Positions 26,257 through 34,832 of a stretch of 64,000 bases of DNA are shown piece by piece (the first letter of the stretch is position 1; the number at the start of each line of letters is the position of its first letter). The notes under the pieces were generated by a model. That model worked only from the letters and a program-made list of their open reading frames with translations, ran no database searches and was not told the DNA's origin. The DNA lies in assembly GCA_022865305.1 (NCBI GenBank), contig JALHSP010000101.1:80953-144952 (forward strand), given 5' to 3'. Both the position numbers and the translations under genes were made by a program. This stretch comes from Bacteroidales bacterium (lineage in GTDB: Bacteria > Bacteroidota > Bacteroidia > Bacteroidales > VadinHA17).

Positions 26257-26923
26257 CGGATGGGAATTTGCGTTTTACCAGGTCAAGAAGCAGATTCGCA
26301 GCATCGTTTTCTTTGCTTTCACCCGTGTAGCTCAAAAGGATAGCCCTGGCATCAGCAAGGCTTTCTGCCTCGTTGAGCCTGGAAATAGCATGGTTGTAGG
26401 ATTCCTGATTGCCGCTAAATATTTCACGGATGAAAAGGAATTTATCGTTTACTCCTATTGCCTCCGACAGATTAGTTAAAGGTTGTGCCTTCAGAAAATC
26501 AGATACATCATCCTCATCTTCCCTTAAGCTGCCAAGCTGTTCATTTAATTTGTTGGAGAGATGGCTGAAGGTATCAGCTATAATTGCAGATTCGGATTTC
26601 TTTCCTATAGTCTGGGATGATCCGCCTTTTTTACTTATGGGTGACGGGCTGACGGGTTCATGTTTCATTGTTCTCTCAATTTTAGAAGATGTTTTCTCTT
26701 TTGCCGTTGAATCCGGATTTACAGGCTCTTTATTTGCTTCTTCAGAAAGAGAGTTCTGAAGGTTTTTAAGCAAAGCAATGATCTCTCCTGCGCTCCTACA
26801 TTTCGACTTCGCCAGCTCAACCTGAATTGCCGGTACGCCGGGATATTTTTTCAAATCATCAATAATTTCCCCGGCTTCCCTAAGATCTTTAATAATTAAA
26901 TCAATGGTTGCATTGAAATCCAT
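26249..26923 (-). CDS. Uncharacterised Bacteroidetes protein, helical, cytoplasmic
   Basis: I do not recognise a named family. The 224-residue protein has a helical N-terminus (about 1-62, leucine/isoleucine-rich, IIDDLKKYPGVPAIQVELAK), a low-complexity Ser/Lys/Pro-rich linker (about 63-112) and a conserved-looking C-terminal helical domain (about 118-224) including DFLKAQPLTNLSEAIGVNDK and FIREIFSGNQESYNHAISRL. There is no signal peptide or membrane segment. The gene overlaps rsmI by 8 bp and has a promoter-like box upstream. The layout of two structured ends and a flexible linker suggests an adaptor. I have no basis for a specific function. Confidence 0.75.
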   Translation of the reverse strand: MDFNATIDLIIKDLREAGEIIDDLKKYPGVPAIQVELAKSKCRSAGEIIALLKNLQNSLSEEANKEPVNPDSTAKEKTSSKIERTMKHEPVSPSPISKKGGSSQTIGKKSESAIIADTFSHLSNKLNEQLGSLREDEDDVSDFLKAQPLTNLSEAIGVNDKFLFIREIFSGNQESYNHAISRLNEAESLADARAILLSYTGESKENDAANLLLDLVKRKFPSDE

Positions 26924-26964
26924 AACTTTTAATGTTAATAAAACAAACCATTTTCTTTATTTTG

Positions 26965-26972
26965 CAAAAGTA
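26965..26972 (-). promoter_or_regulatory. -7 box of the rsmI operon
   Basis: TACTTTTG on the minus strand fits TAnnTTTG and lies 41 nt before the ATG of the unknown protein. It lies in the divergent gap shared with tdk. Confidence 0.45.
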
Positions 26973-27041
26973 ACTATAATTCCAAATGTCATAACGGAAT
27001 ATAATTATAAAATGGTACGCAATAGAAGAGAATAATTAGAG

Positions 27042-27623
27042 ATGGACTTTCTGGAAAATTCAGTCAGAGCGACCGGTAAACGAGGTACGATCGAGGTCAT
27101 AACAGGTTCGATGTTCTCAGGCAAGACCGAAGAACTGATAAGAAGATTACGCAGGGCCCAGTTTGCCGGATTAAGAGTCGAGATATTCAAACCATCTCTT
27201 GATAGAAGGTATTCCGATACAAGGGTTATTTCACACGACGATAAATCTATTGTTTCCACTCCGGTAGATAATGCATCATCTATTATGTTGCTTGCCGGTG
27301 ATGTTGAAGTTGTAGGTATCGATGAAGCACAATTTTTTGATAATGCCATCGTTGATGTTTGTAACAGTCTTGCTGATAACGGCATAAGGGTTGTAGTTGC
27401 AGGTCTCGACATGGATTTTATGGGGAAACCGTTTGGACCGATACCTGATCTTCTTGCTATTGCTGAATATGTTACAAAGGTTCATGCTATTTGTATGCGA
27501 TGCGGTAATCTTGCCCAGTATTCATTCCGAAAATCGGAGGAGGAACAGATAGTGGTGTTGGGCGAAAAAGATAAATATGAGCCTCTTTGCAGAAGCTGCT
27601 ATAACAAAGTTTTAAAAAAATAA
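27042..27623 (+). CDS. tdk: Thymidine kinase
   Basis: The 193-residue type II thymidine kinase phosphorylates thymidine for dTTP salvage. The P-loop [19 protein letters not shown] lies near residue 22, the Walker B-like GIDEAQFF near 91 and the lasso region [16 protein letters not shown] near 117. Two zinc-binding cysteine pairs (CMRCG and CRSCYNK) are intact near the C-terminus. murF-alr starts 14 nt downstream, so the two are probably co-transcribed. Confidence 0.95.
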   Translation: MDFLENSVRATGKRGTIEVITGSMFSGKTEELIRRLRRAQFAGLRVEIFKPSLDRRYSDTRVISHDDKSIVSTPVDNASSIMLLAGDVEVVGIDEAQFFDNAIVDVCNSLADNGIRVVVAGLDMDFMGKPFGPIPDLLAIAEYVTKVHAICMRCGNLAQYSFRKSEEEQIVVLGEKDKYEPLCRSCYNKVLKK

Positions 27624-27637
27624 TAAAAGAAATTCTA

Positions 27638-30100
27638 TTGAAATTTACCTCTTCTGATATTGCAAAAGTCGTAAATGGTAAACTTTACGGTAATCCTGAT
27701 ATGAAAGTAACAGATATTGTTACCGACAGCCGTCACATCAGCTTTACTGACGGACTTGCATTTTTTGCTATCCGCGGAAAACACCATGATGGACATAAGT
27801 TTATTGAAAGCCTCTACAAGAGAGGGATAAGAACCTTTATCCTTGAAGAATTACCGGCTGACGTTCCAAATTACAGTGATGCTGCTTTAATCATGACCTC
27901 TGGTACTATTGAAGCGCTGCAGCTACTCTCAGCATATAAAAGAAAAAAATTTAAATCACCTGTAATTGCTATTACCGGGAGCACCGGAAAAACTATTGTA
28001 AAGGAATGGCTTGCTGATATTCTCGGATTGACAACATCTGTAGTAAGGAGCCCTAAAAGCTATAATTCACAAATTGGAGTACCACTTTCAGTATGGAAGC
28101 TTGATGAAAAGTATAAACTTGGGATATTTGAAGCAGGCATCTCCTTCCCGGGAGAGATGGAAAAGCTTCAGAGGATAATCGATCCGGATATAGGTGTAAT
28201 TACAAATATTGGTGATGCCCACAGAGAGAATTTCAGGGACGATAAGACAAAGGCAGAGGAAAAGCTCAAGTTATTTGTAAATGCTTCTTTAATAATATAT
28301 TGCAGTGATCAAAAGCTTATTAAGGAGCTAATAGTAAAGGATCTTTCCTTCAGGACAAAGGAAATTATTGACTGGTCTTATGAAAACAAAGATGCCTCGA
28401 TCTTTGTCAGAGCGAATTCTCTGCCGGGAGGTCGCACCGGTATTGAAATGGTTTGCAAAGGCATAAAAAATGAATTTATTATTCCTTTCAGCGACCGGGC
28501 GTCAGTTGAGAATGCAATTACTGTTGCATCGGTTTGTCTTGCAATGAATACAGATCCGGAAATTATCGGTAAGGGATTGTCCAACCTGGTTTCAGTTGCG
28601 ATGAGGATGGAACTGAAAAACGGCATTAACAATTGTCAGCTTATTGAAGATTACTATAATTCTGATCCCGGTTCTCTGGGAATGGCTATAGAATACCTTA
28701 AGTCTCAGAATACCAGGAAATCAACTCTTATTCTGTCTGATTTTGTACAAAGCGGAAGAGATGAAAAAGAGCTCTATGGTGAAGTTGCGACATTAATCAG
28801 AAAAGCCGGAATTGACAGGTTCATCGGAATCGGACATGCCCTGGCAAGGAACAGCTATTTATTTGAGAAGGGTGCAAACTTTTATTATTCAACAGAGGAT
28901 TTTATACGGAATTTCAACACGGGTGAATTCAAAAATGAAATCATCCTTCTAAAAGGAGCAAGAATATTTGAGTTTGAAGAAATAGGCAAACTACTTGAAC
29001 TGCAGATACATCAGACTGTTCTGGAGATCAATCTTGATGCAATTGCGCATAATCTTAATGAATTCCGCAGGTACCTGAATCCGTCAACACAAATTATGGT
29101 GATGGTCAAGGCTTTTGCATACGGAGCCGGCCCTGCAGAGATAGCTGCATTACTCGAGTATCACCGTGTCAGCTACCTTGGTGTTGCCTATGCTGATGAA
29201 GGCGTTGAACTGAGAAATGCCGGCGTTACACTTCCTGTGATGGTTATGAATCCTGATCCCTCTTCATCTGAACTGATGATAAAGTATAATCTTGAACCGG
29301 AGATTTATAGCTTTTTATCTCTTGAAAGATTTTCAGATGTTGCTTCAAAACATGGTCTTGTTCATTACCCCGTACATATAAAAATTGATACCGGCATGCA
29401 CCGTCTTGGCTTCATGCCTGAAGATATAGAAGAACTGGCAACCCGGATTAAAGCGATCGAATCCATCAAAATTGTTTCAGTTTTCTCGCATCTGGCTTCC
29501 AGCGAGGATCCTGTTTATGATAAATTCACTCACAGGCAGGTAGAGGTTTTTCTAAAGGCAGTTTCTCAGATCAGGGCAGCAACCGGATATCCGTTTCTGC
29601 GACATATCTGTAATTCATCCGGTATTGTACGTTTCCCCCAATACCAGTTCGACATGGTACGTCCCGGAATAGGGATCTACGGTGCAGGAGATTTTGGAGA
29701 ACTGGATTTAAAAGTTGCCGGCCGTTTTAAAACAAGGATCTCCCAGATAAAGAAAATACCGGCCGGAGAGCCTGTTGGATATGGCTGCGCAGATGTTTCA
29801 GATAAGGAACGGATTGTTGCCATACTTCCTGTTGGTTATGCAGATGGTCTTAACAGAAAGCTGGGAAACAGAATCGGGGAACTATTGATAAAAGGTATCA
29901 GAGTGCCAATAATTGGCAACGTGTGTATGGATATGTGTATGACAGACATCACCGGTTTAAAGACTGAAGTCGGAGATGAGGCTGAAATATTTGGAGAAAA
30001 TATCAGAATTGATGAGATCGCAACCAAATGTCAGACAATACCTTATGAAATACTTACCTCAATACCCGGGAGGGTTAAAAGAATCTTTTTCAGAGAATAA
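27638..30100 (+). CDS. Bifunctional MurF ligase / alanine racemase
   Basis: The 820-residue fusion combines UDP-MurNAc-tripeptide:D-Ala-D-Ala ligase (about 1-450) with PLP-dependent alanine racemase (about 455-820). The MurF part has the ATP loop ITGSTGKTIVKEWL near residue 110. The Alr part begins VLEINLDAIAHNLNEFR. Its PLP lysine lies in VMVKAFAYGAGP near residue 490, and the C-terminal Tyr-containing motif is EPVGYGCADVSDK. The fusion is known from Bacteroidetes and lets one protein make D-alanine and add the dipeptide, with Ddl (5025) working between. The start codon is TTG (27638-27640); no nearer ATG restores the N-terminus. Confidence 0.95.
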   Translation: MKFTSSDIAKVVNGKLYGNPDMKVTDIVTDSRHISFTDGLAFFAIRGKHHDGHKFIESLYKRGIRTFILEELPADVPNYSDAALIMTSGTIEALQLLSAYKRKKFKSPVIAITGSTGKTIVKEWLADILGLTTSVVRSPKSYNSQIGVPLSVWKLDEKYKLGIFEAGISFPGEMEKLQRIIDPDIGVITNIGDAHRENFRDDKTKAEEKLKLFVNASLIIYCSDQKLIKELIVKDLSFRTKEIIDWSYENKDASIFVRANSLPGGRTGIEMVCKGIKNEFIIPFSDRASVENAITVASVCLAMNTDPEIIGKGLSNLVSVAMRMELKNGINNCQLIEDYYNSDPGSLGMAIEYLKSQNTRKSTLILSDFVQSGRDEKELYGEVATLIRKAGIDRFIGIGHALARNSYLFEKGANFYYSTEDFIRNFNTGEFKNEIILLKGARIFEFEEIGKLLELQIHQTVLEINLDAIAHNLNEFRRYLNPSTQIMVMVKAFAYGAGPAEIAALLEYHRVSYLGVAYADEGVELRNAGVTLPVMVMNPDPSSSELMIKYNLEPEIYSFLSLERFSDVASKHGLVHYPVHIKIDTGMHRLGFMPEDIEELATRIKAIESIKIVSVFSHLASSEDPVYDKFTHRQVEVFLKAVSQIRAATGYPFLRHICNSSGIVRFPQYQFDMVRPGIGIYGAGDFGELDLKVAGRFKTRISQIKKIPAGEPVGYGCADVSDKERIVAILPVGYADGLNRKLGNRIGELLIKGIRVPIIGNVCMDMCMTDITGLKTEVGDEAEIFGENIRIDEIATKCQTIPYEILTSIPGRVKRIFFRE

Positions 30101-30121
30101 TAATTACCAGCTGACTGACAG

Positions 30122-30826
30122 TTAATAACCTAATTCACTTATGCGCTCAAGATAGCTGCTATCAAGGATCATAATTTTCCTGCCTTCCATGCCAATAATG
30201 CCTTCCGAAGCCATGCCTGAAAGGGTACGAATAGCGTTTGAAGTGGTCATATTGGAAAGGTTGGCAATATCCTCCCTGGGAAGGCTAACACGAATAGTTC
30301 TTCCATCAGCTTCCAGTCCGTAAGTATCCCGAAGTACCAGAAGTGATTCAGCAATGCGTCCTCTTATATGTTTCTGGGTAAGTGATACGATCCTGTTGTT
30401 TGAAAAAACGAGCTCGTCATTAATAACTTTCATGAATTTAAAAGCCAGGTCGGCATTTTTCTTAAGAATTTTTACGATGGTGTTCTTATCAAAAATACAA
30501 ACTGCAGAATCTTCAACAGCAACTGCAGAAACAGATTGTGTACCTTCAGAAAATAAGGTCCGGTAACCTATAAACCCCTGTGGTCTTATCATTTTCAGAA
30601 TCTGTTCCCTGCCTCCGACACCCTCTTTGAAAACTTTTACTTTACCGGTAGCAAGACAAATAAGTCCGCGATGTTTTTCACCTTCTCTTATAATTAAAAC
30701 GTCTTTCTTAAAAACAGAATAAGAATTGTGCTGGGCAATCGTCTCTTTTTCTTTTTGATTTAATCCTTTGAAAATTGATGAAGCTCCTTCAAGACACAGC
30801 TCGATAAAAGGACTAGTATATTGCAT
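30122..30826 (-). CDS. Crp/Fnr-family transcription regulator
   Basis: The 234-residue protein has a cyclic-nucleotide-binding-like domain (about 15-135: VLIIREGEKHRGLICLATGK, IRPQGFIGYRTLF) and a C-terminal winged helix (about 150-225; LPREDIANLSNMTTSNAIRT is the recognition helix region). No cysteine cluster of the Fnr iron-sulfur type is visible, so oxygen sensing by that means is unlikely. The effector is unknown. It is a single gene convergent with murF-alr, with a good -7 box upstream. Confidence 0.9.
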   Translation of the reverse strand: MQYTSPFIELCLEGASSIFKGLNQKEKETIAQHNSYSVFKKDVLIIREGEKHRGLICLATGKVKVFKEGVGGREQILKMIRPQGFIGYRTLFSEGTQSVSAVAVEDSAVCIFDKNTIVKILKKNADLAFKFMKVINDELVFSNNRIVSLTQKHIRGRIAESLLVLRDTYGLEADGRTIRVSLPREDIANLSNMTTSNAIRTLSGMASEGIIGMEGRKIMILDSSYLERISELGY

Positions 30827-30849
30827 AAGTCAACCGTTTAGAAACTTGT

Positions 30850-30857
30850 CAAAGTTA
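30850..30857 (-). promoter_or_regulatory. -7 box of the Crp/Fnr gene
   Basis: TAACTTTG on the minus strand fits TAnnTTTG and lies 23 nt before the ATG. Confidence 0.5.
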
Positions 30858-30924
30858 ATAAAAGAAAATTTAAAAAATTAAATTAACATTTTTTAACACA
30901 TTCAAATACAGGCACTTGTAAGAA

Positions 30925-32577
30925 TCAATAGCGTGCCACTAATGGCATTCTTCTGCCATCACCAAAAGATTTTGAGGAAATTCTAAGGACGGGGGGAGCC
31001 TGGTATCTTTTATATTCGTTATAATTAATTAACCTGATCACTTTCGCAACAGTTGGACCGTCAATTCCTTCACCGGTTATACTTTCTGCGGGTTTTTGCA
31101 GTTCGATATACTGATACAGGATGGCATCCAGAATTTTGTATTCCGGGAGAGAATCCGTATCAAGCTGTCCTGGTCTTAATTCGGCTGAAGGCAATTTTGT
31201 AATAGTGTTTTGAGGGATTATTTCCCTGTCTCTGTTTATATAATTTGCCAGTCTGTAAACATCAGATTTGTAGACATCTCCTATTACGGATAATCCGCCT
31301 GCCATATCTCCATAAAGTGTTCCATAGCCAACAGATGCTTCACTCTTGTTTGAGGTATTAAGAAGAATACAACCGTACTTGTTAGAGATTGCCATCAGCA
31401 GAACAGCTCTTATGCGAGCCTGGATATTTTCCTCTGTAACTTCCTTTTCTGTGCCTTTGAACAGAGGTTCAAGTTCTTTCTCAAATGTGATGAAAGTCTT
31501 TTCAATATTTATAATATCATAATGTACCTTAAGCGTTTTTGCAAGCGCAACTGCATCTTTTACAGAGCTTTCTGATGAATACCGTGAAGGCATCAGCAGG
31601 GCTCTGGTATTTTTATAGCCCAAAGCTTCCACTGCAAGACAGAGAACAAGAGCAGAGTCAATACCACCTGAAAGTCCGATAATACAATTTTTAAAGTTAG
31701 TCTTTGCAAAATAGTCAAGGATGCCGGTTACAAGAGCTTTATGAATGAGTTCAATTGGTTTAGGCTTTGTTTTTGTAACAAGCAATTTGCCGGAAAAAAT
31801 TTCCTCTGAAGAATAGGTTTCAATGGCTTCCTCGAAGAAAGGTAACCTATGGATAATCTCTCCTTTGCTGTTAACTATAATTGAGGCCCCGTCGAAGATA
31901 AGCTCAGTGTTTGCTCCTGTCTGATTAACGTTGATTAATGGTATTTTATATTTTTGTGATTTTCCCCTGAAAATATTTTCCCTGGCTTCAGTTTTTGTAT
32001 AAGAAAAGGGTGATGCAGAGATATTTATTATAATATCGGGATCTTGTTTTTTAAGCTCCCTCATTGGTGAGACAGTATATAATTTTTTCTTTTCGAATTC
32101 GTTATCGAAAGGTTGCTCATCCCAAAGATCTTCACAAATAGTAAGAGCTATTTTTAATCCTTTGAATGGAATAACTGAAAATTTATTTCCGGGTTCAAAA
32201 TACCTGTATTCGTCAAAAATATCATAAGTCGGAAGAAGAGCTTTATTGACACAAAAGACAATTTTCCCTTCTGACAGCAACAGGGCTGAATTGAATAGTT
32301 TTTTTCCTTCGCTATTTTTATTTATAGTAGGCGATCCGACGATGGCTGCAATGCCTGTGCATTCTTTCGCAATTTCGACAACGGTCTGGTTACATTTTTC
32401 GATGAAATCATAGCGATCCAGAAGGTCTAGTGGCGGGTATCCGGAAATGCACAGTTCTGAAAAAATTATCAAATCAGATCCATTACTCTTTGCTTTTTCT
32501 ATTGCATTACAGATGAGTTTTTTATTTCGGGTGAAGTTCCCAATATGATAATTCAGCTGCGCAACAGTGATTTTCAT
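30925..32577 (-). CDS. nadE: Glutamine-dependent NAD+ synthetase
   Basis: The 550-residue enzyme makes NAD+ from nicotinate adenine dinucleotide, using glutamine-derived ammonia. The N-terminal nitrilase-like glutaminase (about 1-255) shows the Glu in FSELCISGYPPLDLL, the lysine region NKALLPTYDIFDEYRY and the nucleophile Cys in LTICEDLWDE. The C-terminal synthetase has the ATP-pyrophosphatase loop GLSGGIDSALVLCLAVEALG near residue 298 and later KPSAELRPGQ-like sequence (KLPSAELRPGQLDTDSLPEY). It is followed on the minus strand by an intergenic A/T-rich gap and then the Crp gene. The barrel gene upstream is separated by 11 nt, so they may be co-transcribed. Confidence 0.95.
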   Translation of the reverse strand: MKITVAQLNYHIGNFTRNKKLICNAIEKAKSNGSDLIIFSELCISGYPPLDLLDRYDFIEKCNQTVVEIAKECTGIAAIVGSPTINKNSEGKKLFNSALLLSEGKIVFCVNKALLPTYDIFDEYRYFEPGNKFSVIPFKGLKIALTICEDLWDEQPFDNEFEKKKLYTVSPMRELKKQDPDIIINISASPFSYTKTEARENIFRGKSQKYKIPLINVNQTGANTELIFDGASIIVNSKGEIIHRLPFFEEAIETYSSEEIFSGKLLVTKTKPKPIELIHKALVTGILDYFAKTNFKNCIIGLSGGIDSALVLCLAVEALGYKNTRALLMPSRYSSESSVKDAVALAKTLKVHYDIINIEKTFITFEKELEPLFKGTEKEVTEENIQARIRAVLLMAISNKYGCILLNTSNKSEASVGYGTLYGDMAGGLSVIGDVYKSDVYRLANYINRDREIIPQNTITKLPSAELRPGQLDTDSLPEYKILDAILYQYIELQKPAESITGEGIDGPTVAKVIRLINYNEYKRYQAPPVLRISSKSFGDGRRMPLVARY

Positions 32578-32588
32578 CTGTGGTTCAG

Positions 32589-33296
32589 TTAAAAATTTAC
32601 TCCGATCCTGAATGAAAAAAGTTTATGCGATACTTTGTCTGATGGCTGATTTCCGTTGTCTTTGGTTATGTCAAGGAAATTGTTGTCAAATGTAAAACCA
32701 AGAACCATTTCAGTATTTCCTCCGACCGCATATTCAATTCCGCCAGTAATATGGTAAGAAAGGTTGAACAACCTTAATTCTGAAGTTGCGTTTTCACCTT
32801 TGATATCAAGTGAGGGAATATCAACTTTTCTTCCAATAACAACTTTAGGATCGATACCAATATCAGTAAAGACGGTGAGATATCCGATCTGATTCGTCTG
32901 AAGCTTCAATCCTATTGGAACAGCCAGGTATTGAATTTTATATACAACAACTTCATTTGGTAACACGGTTGCTATCTTGTACTCATGTTTTGACAGTCCA
33001 AGTATAGTTGTATCTGTGCAAACCAGTTTTCCGCCTGCATTCACAATATTTATACCTGTTGAAAAGGAATAGTTGGGACCGAAGTACCTGTTAAACGCAA
33101 GGCCAAAATTAATTCCTGCCCTGGCGCCCTCGTTAGTGACTGCATCGATATCAGATGAAAACCAGCTGATGACAGGATCGACATGTATTCCCAAACCAAT
33201 CCTCTGCTGAGCGCTGGTTTTGACAGGGGACAGTAATATAACAAATACGAGAAAAACTGAAATCTTATTTATTTTCAATCCAAAGAGTTCTCCCAT
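32589..33296 (-). CDS. PorT-like outer membrane beta-barrel protein
   Basis: The 235-residue protein has a signal peptide (ending KTSAQQ, about residue 30) followed by alternating strand segments ending in SFRIGVNF, as in small 8-stranded barrels of the PorT/OMP_b-brl_2 type. GINFGLAFNRYFGPNYSFSTG and PIGLKLQTNQIGYLTVFTDIG are typical of that family. I start at the ATG at 33296 because the in-frame TTG 6 nt upstream adds two residues only. It lies 11 nt before nadE. Function unknown; some members support T9SS assembly. Confidence 0.8.
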   Translation of the reverse strand: MGELFGLKINKISVFLVFVILLSPVKTSAQQRIGLGIHVDPVISWFSSDIDAVTNEGARAGINFGLAFNRYFGPNYSFSTGINIVNAGGKLVCTDTTILGLSKHEYKIATVLPNEVVVYKIQYLAVPIGLKLQTNQIGYLTVFTDIGIDPKVVIGRKVDIPSLDIKGENATSELRLFNLSYHITGGIEYAVGGNTEMVLGFTFDNNFLDITKDNGNQPSDKVSHKLFSFRIGVNF

Positions 33297-33449
33297 AATC
33301 AATAAAAGTTAGTCATTTTGTCTTTTCACCTGACCTTTAGAATGTCAGGCAGTAAAAATAACAAATAAAAAGAGATGTTATTGTGTTGATTTTAATTGTT
33401 GCATATTAATGAAAAGTCCTAATTTTAGGATATTTAAACAAGCAGTATT

Positions 33450-34472
33450 ATGAGAATTGGTTTTGTAAGGCTCTCTATTTTGATTTTATTTATACCTGTG
33501 ATAGTTTCCTGCAAAAGGAATCACTATAAAATCAACACATCATCCATCCATGTGGATATCCAAATAAAGAGACTGGAAATAGATCTTTTCAGCATGAATC
33601 CTGATGAAGTAATTGCATCGGTGCCTTCCCTGAAAGAAAAGTATGGTACCTTCCTTCAGTTATTCAGCCTTGTTATAAATACAGGTGATACTGATGATCC
33701 TGTATTCGGTGATTATCTGGCAAGTTTCTGCACGGACAAGCAGAATAACGAAGTTTATTCCCTTACGATGCAGCTTTATCCTGAAGTTAAGTCAGTGGAG
33801 AATGAGTTGGAAGAGGCTTTCCGGCATTATCTCTGGTATTTCCCCGGGAGAAAAATCCCGGCAGTATATACCTGCATAACTGGATTTAATAACAGTATAA
33901 TTACAGGAGATTCTGTACTTGCCATTGGTCTTGACAGGTATCTCGGGACGGATTGTGAATATTATCCCCGCCTTGAAATTTACAAATACATTGCAGCACG
34001 AATGAACTCATGGAACATTGTACCCGACTGTATCTATGGCTGGGGAGCTTCAGAGTGGATCTGTGACTCAATGGATTACCCGGCTGAAAATGTTATGTCA
34101 AAAATTGTTCATGAAGGGAAGCTGAAATATTTTGAGAAGTGCATGCTACCGGAAATTAACGACACGATCCTTTTCGGATTTACCTCAGACCAGATGAAGT
34201 TCTGCAGGAATAATGAAAGCCAGATGTGGCTATATCTTCTTGAAAATGATCTCATATTCAGCTCGGATCAGTTTATTATCCGCAAGCTGACCGGTGAAGC
34301 TCCGTTTACCAGTTATTTCACCAGCGAATCTCCGGGAAGAGCTGCTGTATGGCTGGGTTTCAGGATAGTTGAATCATATATGATGAAAAATCCTGCTGTG
34401 AAACTGGAAGAAATGATGAATAATACTGATATTCAGGCACTTTTGGAGCAAGCAAGGTACAATCCGCAATAA
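33450..34472 (+). CDS. gldB: GldB-like lipoprotein
   Basis: The 340-residue protein has a lipoprotein signal peptide with lipobox IVSC (Cys21), then a domain like gliding motility protein GldB: VDIQIKRLEIDLFSMNPDEV, KEKYGTFLQLFSLVINTGD and YKYIAARMNSWNIVPDCIYGWG. GldB is found in most gliding and many non-gliding Bacteroidetes, so the name does not prove motility. The bordering palindrome CCTAATTTTAGG (33418-33429) may belong to its promoter. It is monocistronic and convergent with the small ferredoxin. Confidence 0.85.
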   Translation: MRIGFVRLSILILFIPVIVSCKRNHYKINTSSIHVDIQIKRLEIDLFSMNPDEVIASVPSLKEKYGTFLQLFSLVINTGDTDDPVFGDYLASFCTDKQNNEVYSLTMQLYPEVKSVENELEEAFRHYLWYFPGRKIPAVYTCITGFNNSIITGDSVLAIGLDRYLGTDCEYYPRLEIYKYIAARMNSWNIVPDCIYGWGASEWICDSMDYPAENVMSKIVHEGKLKYFEKCMLPEINDTILFGFTSDQMKFCRNNESQMWLYLLENDLIFSSDQFIIRKLTGEAPFTSYFTSESPGRAAVWLGFRIVESYMMKNPAVKLEEMMNNTDIQALLEQARYNPQ

Positions 34473-34473
34473 A

Positions 34474-34504
34474 AAGTAATAGAGCCGCTGGATACAGCGG
34501 CTCT
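34474..34504 (-). terminator. Terminator between gldB and ferredoxin
   Basis: A perfect 10-bp stem AGAGCCGCTG (34481-34490), GATA loop, CAGCGGCTCT (34495-34504). The T-rich tail is on the minus strand, serving the ferredoxin gene; the hairpin may also stop gldB transcripts. Confidence 0.8.
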
Positions 34505-34531
34505 ATATAAATATTCCAGTTGATTGCTGAA

Positions 34532-34699
34532 CTATGCAGGATGAATAGCCTCGACCGGGCATACGTCTGCACATGCACCACAATCAGTACATACATCCGG
34601 ATCAATTTTATAGATGTCGCCCTCAGAAATTGCTTCAACCGGACATTCATCTATGCATGTTCCGCAAGCAGTACAGTCTTCACTAATTTTGTAAGCCAT
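34532..34699 (-). CDS. Small 2[4Fe-4S] ferredoxin
   Basis: A 55-residue protein (MAYKISEDCTACGTCIDECP at its start) has two CX2CX2CX3CP clusters: CTACGTCIDECP and CTDCGACADVCP. It is a clostridial-type electron carrier for anaerobic redox enzymes. The coding frame runs from ATG 34699-34697 to the stop at 34534-34532. It stands alone with its own -7 box and terminator. The presence of this gene supports an anaerobic lifestyle. Confidence 0.95.
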   Translation of the reverse strand: MAYKISEDCTACGTCIDECPVEAISEGDIYKIDPDVCTDCGACADVCPVEAIHPA

Positions 34700-34747
34700 T
34701 TCTATGATTTTTAGTTTAATGAATTACTTTAATTGCCCAAAAATGCC

Positions 34748-34755
34748 CAAATTTA
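34748..34755 (-). promoter_or_regulatory. -7 box of the ferredoxin
   Basis: TAAATTTG on the minus strand fits TAnnTTTG, 48 nt before the ATG. A direct repeat (TGCCCAAA, twice) overlaps the region. Confidence 0.45.
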
Positions 34756-34832
34756 TTAATTTTAAAAATACCAGATGTAATATACAAATACTGTGCCTTC
34801 TTTTTAACAGTAATTCCCGGAATTAAGGGATA

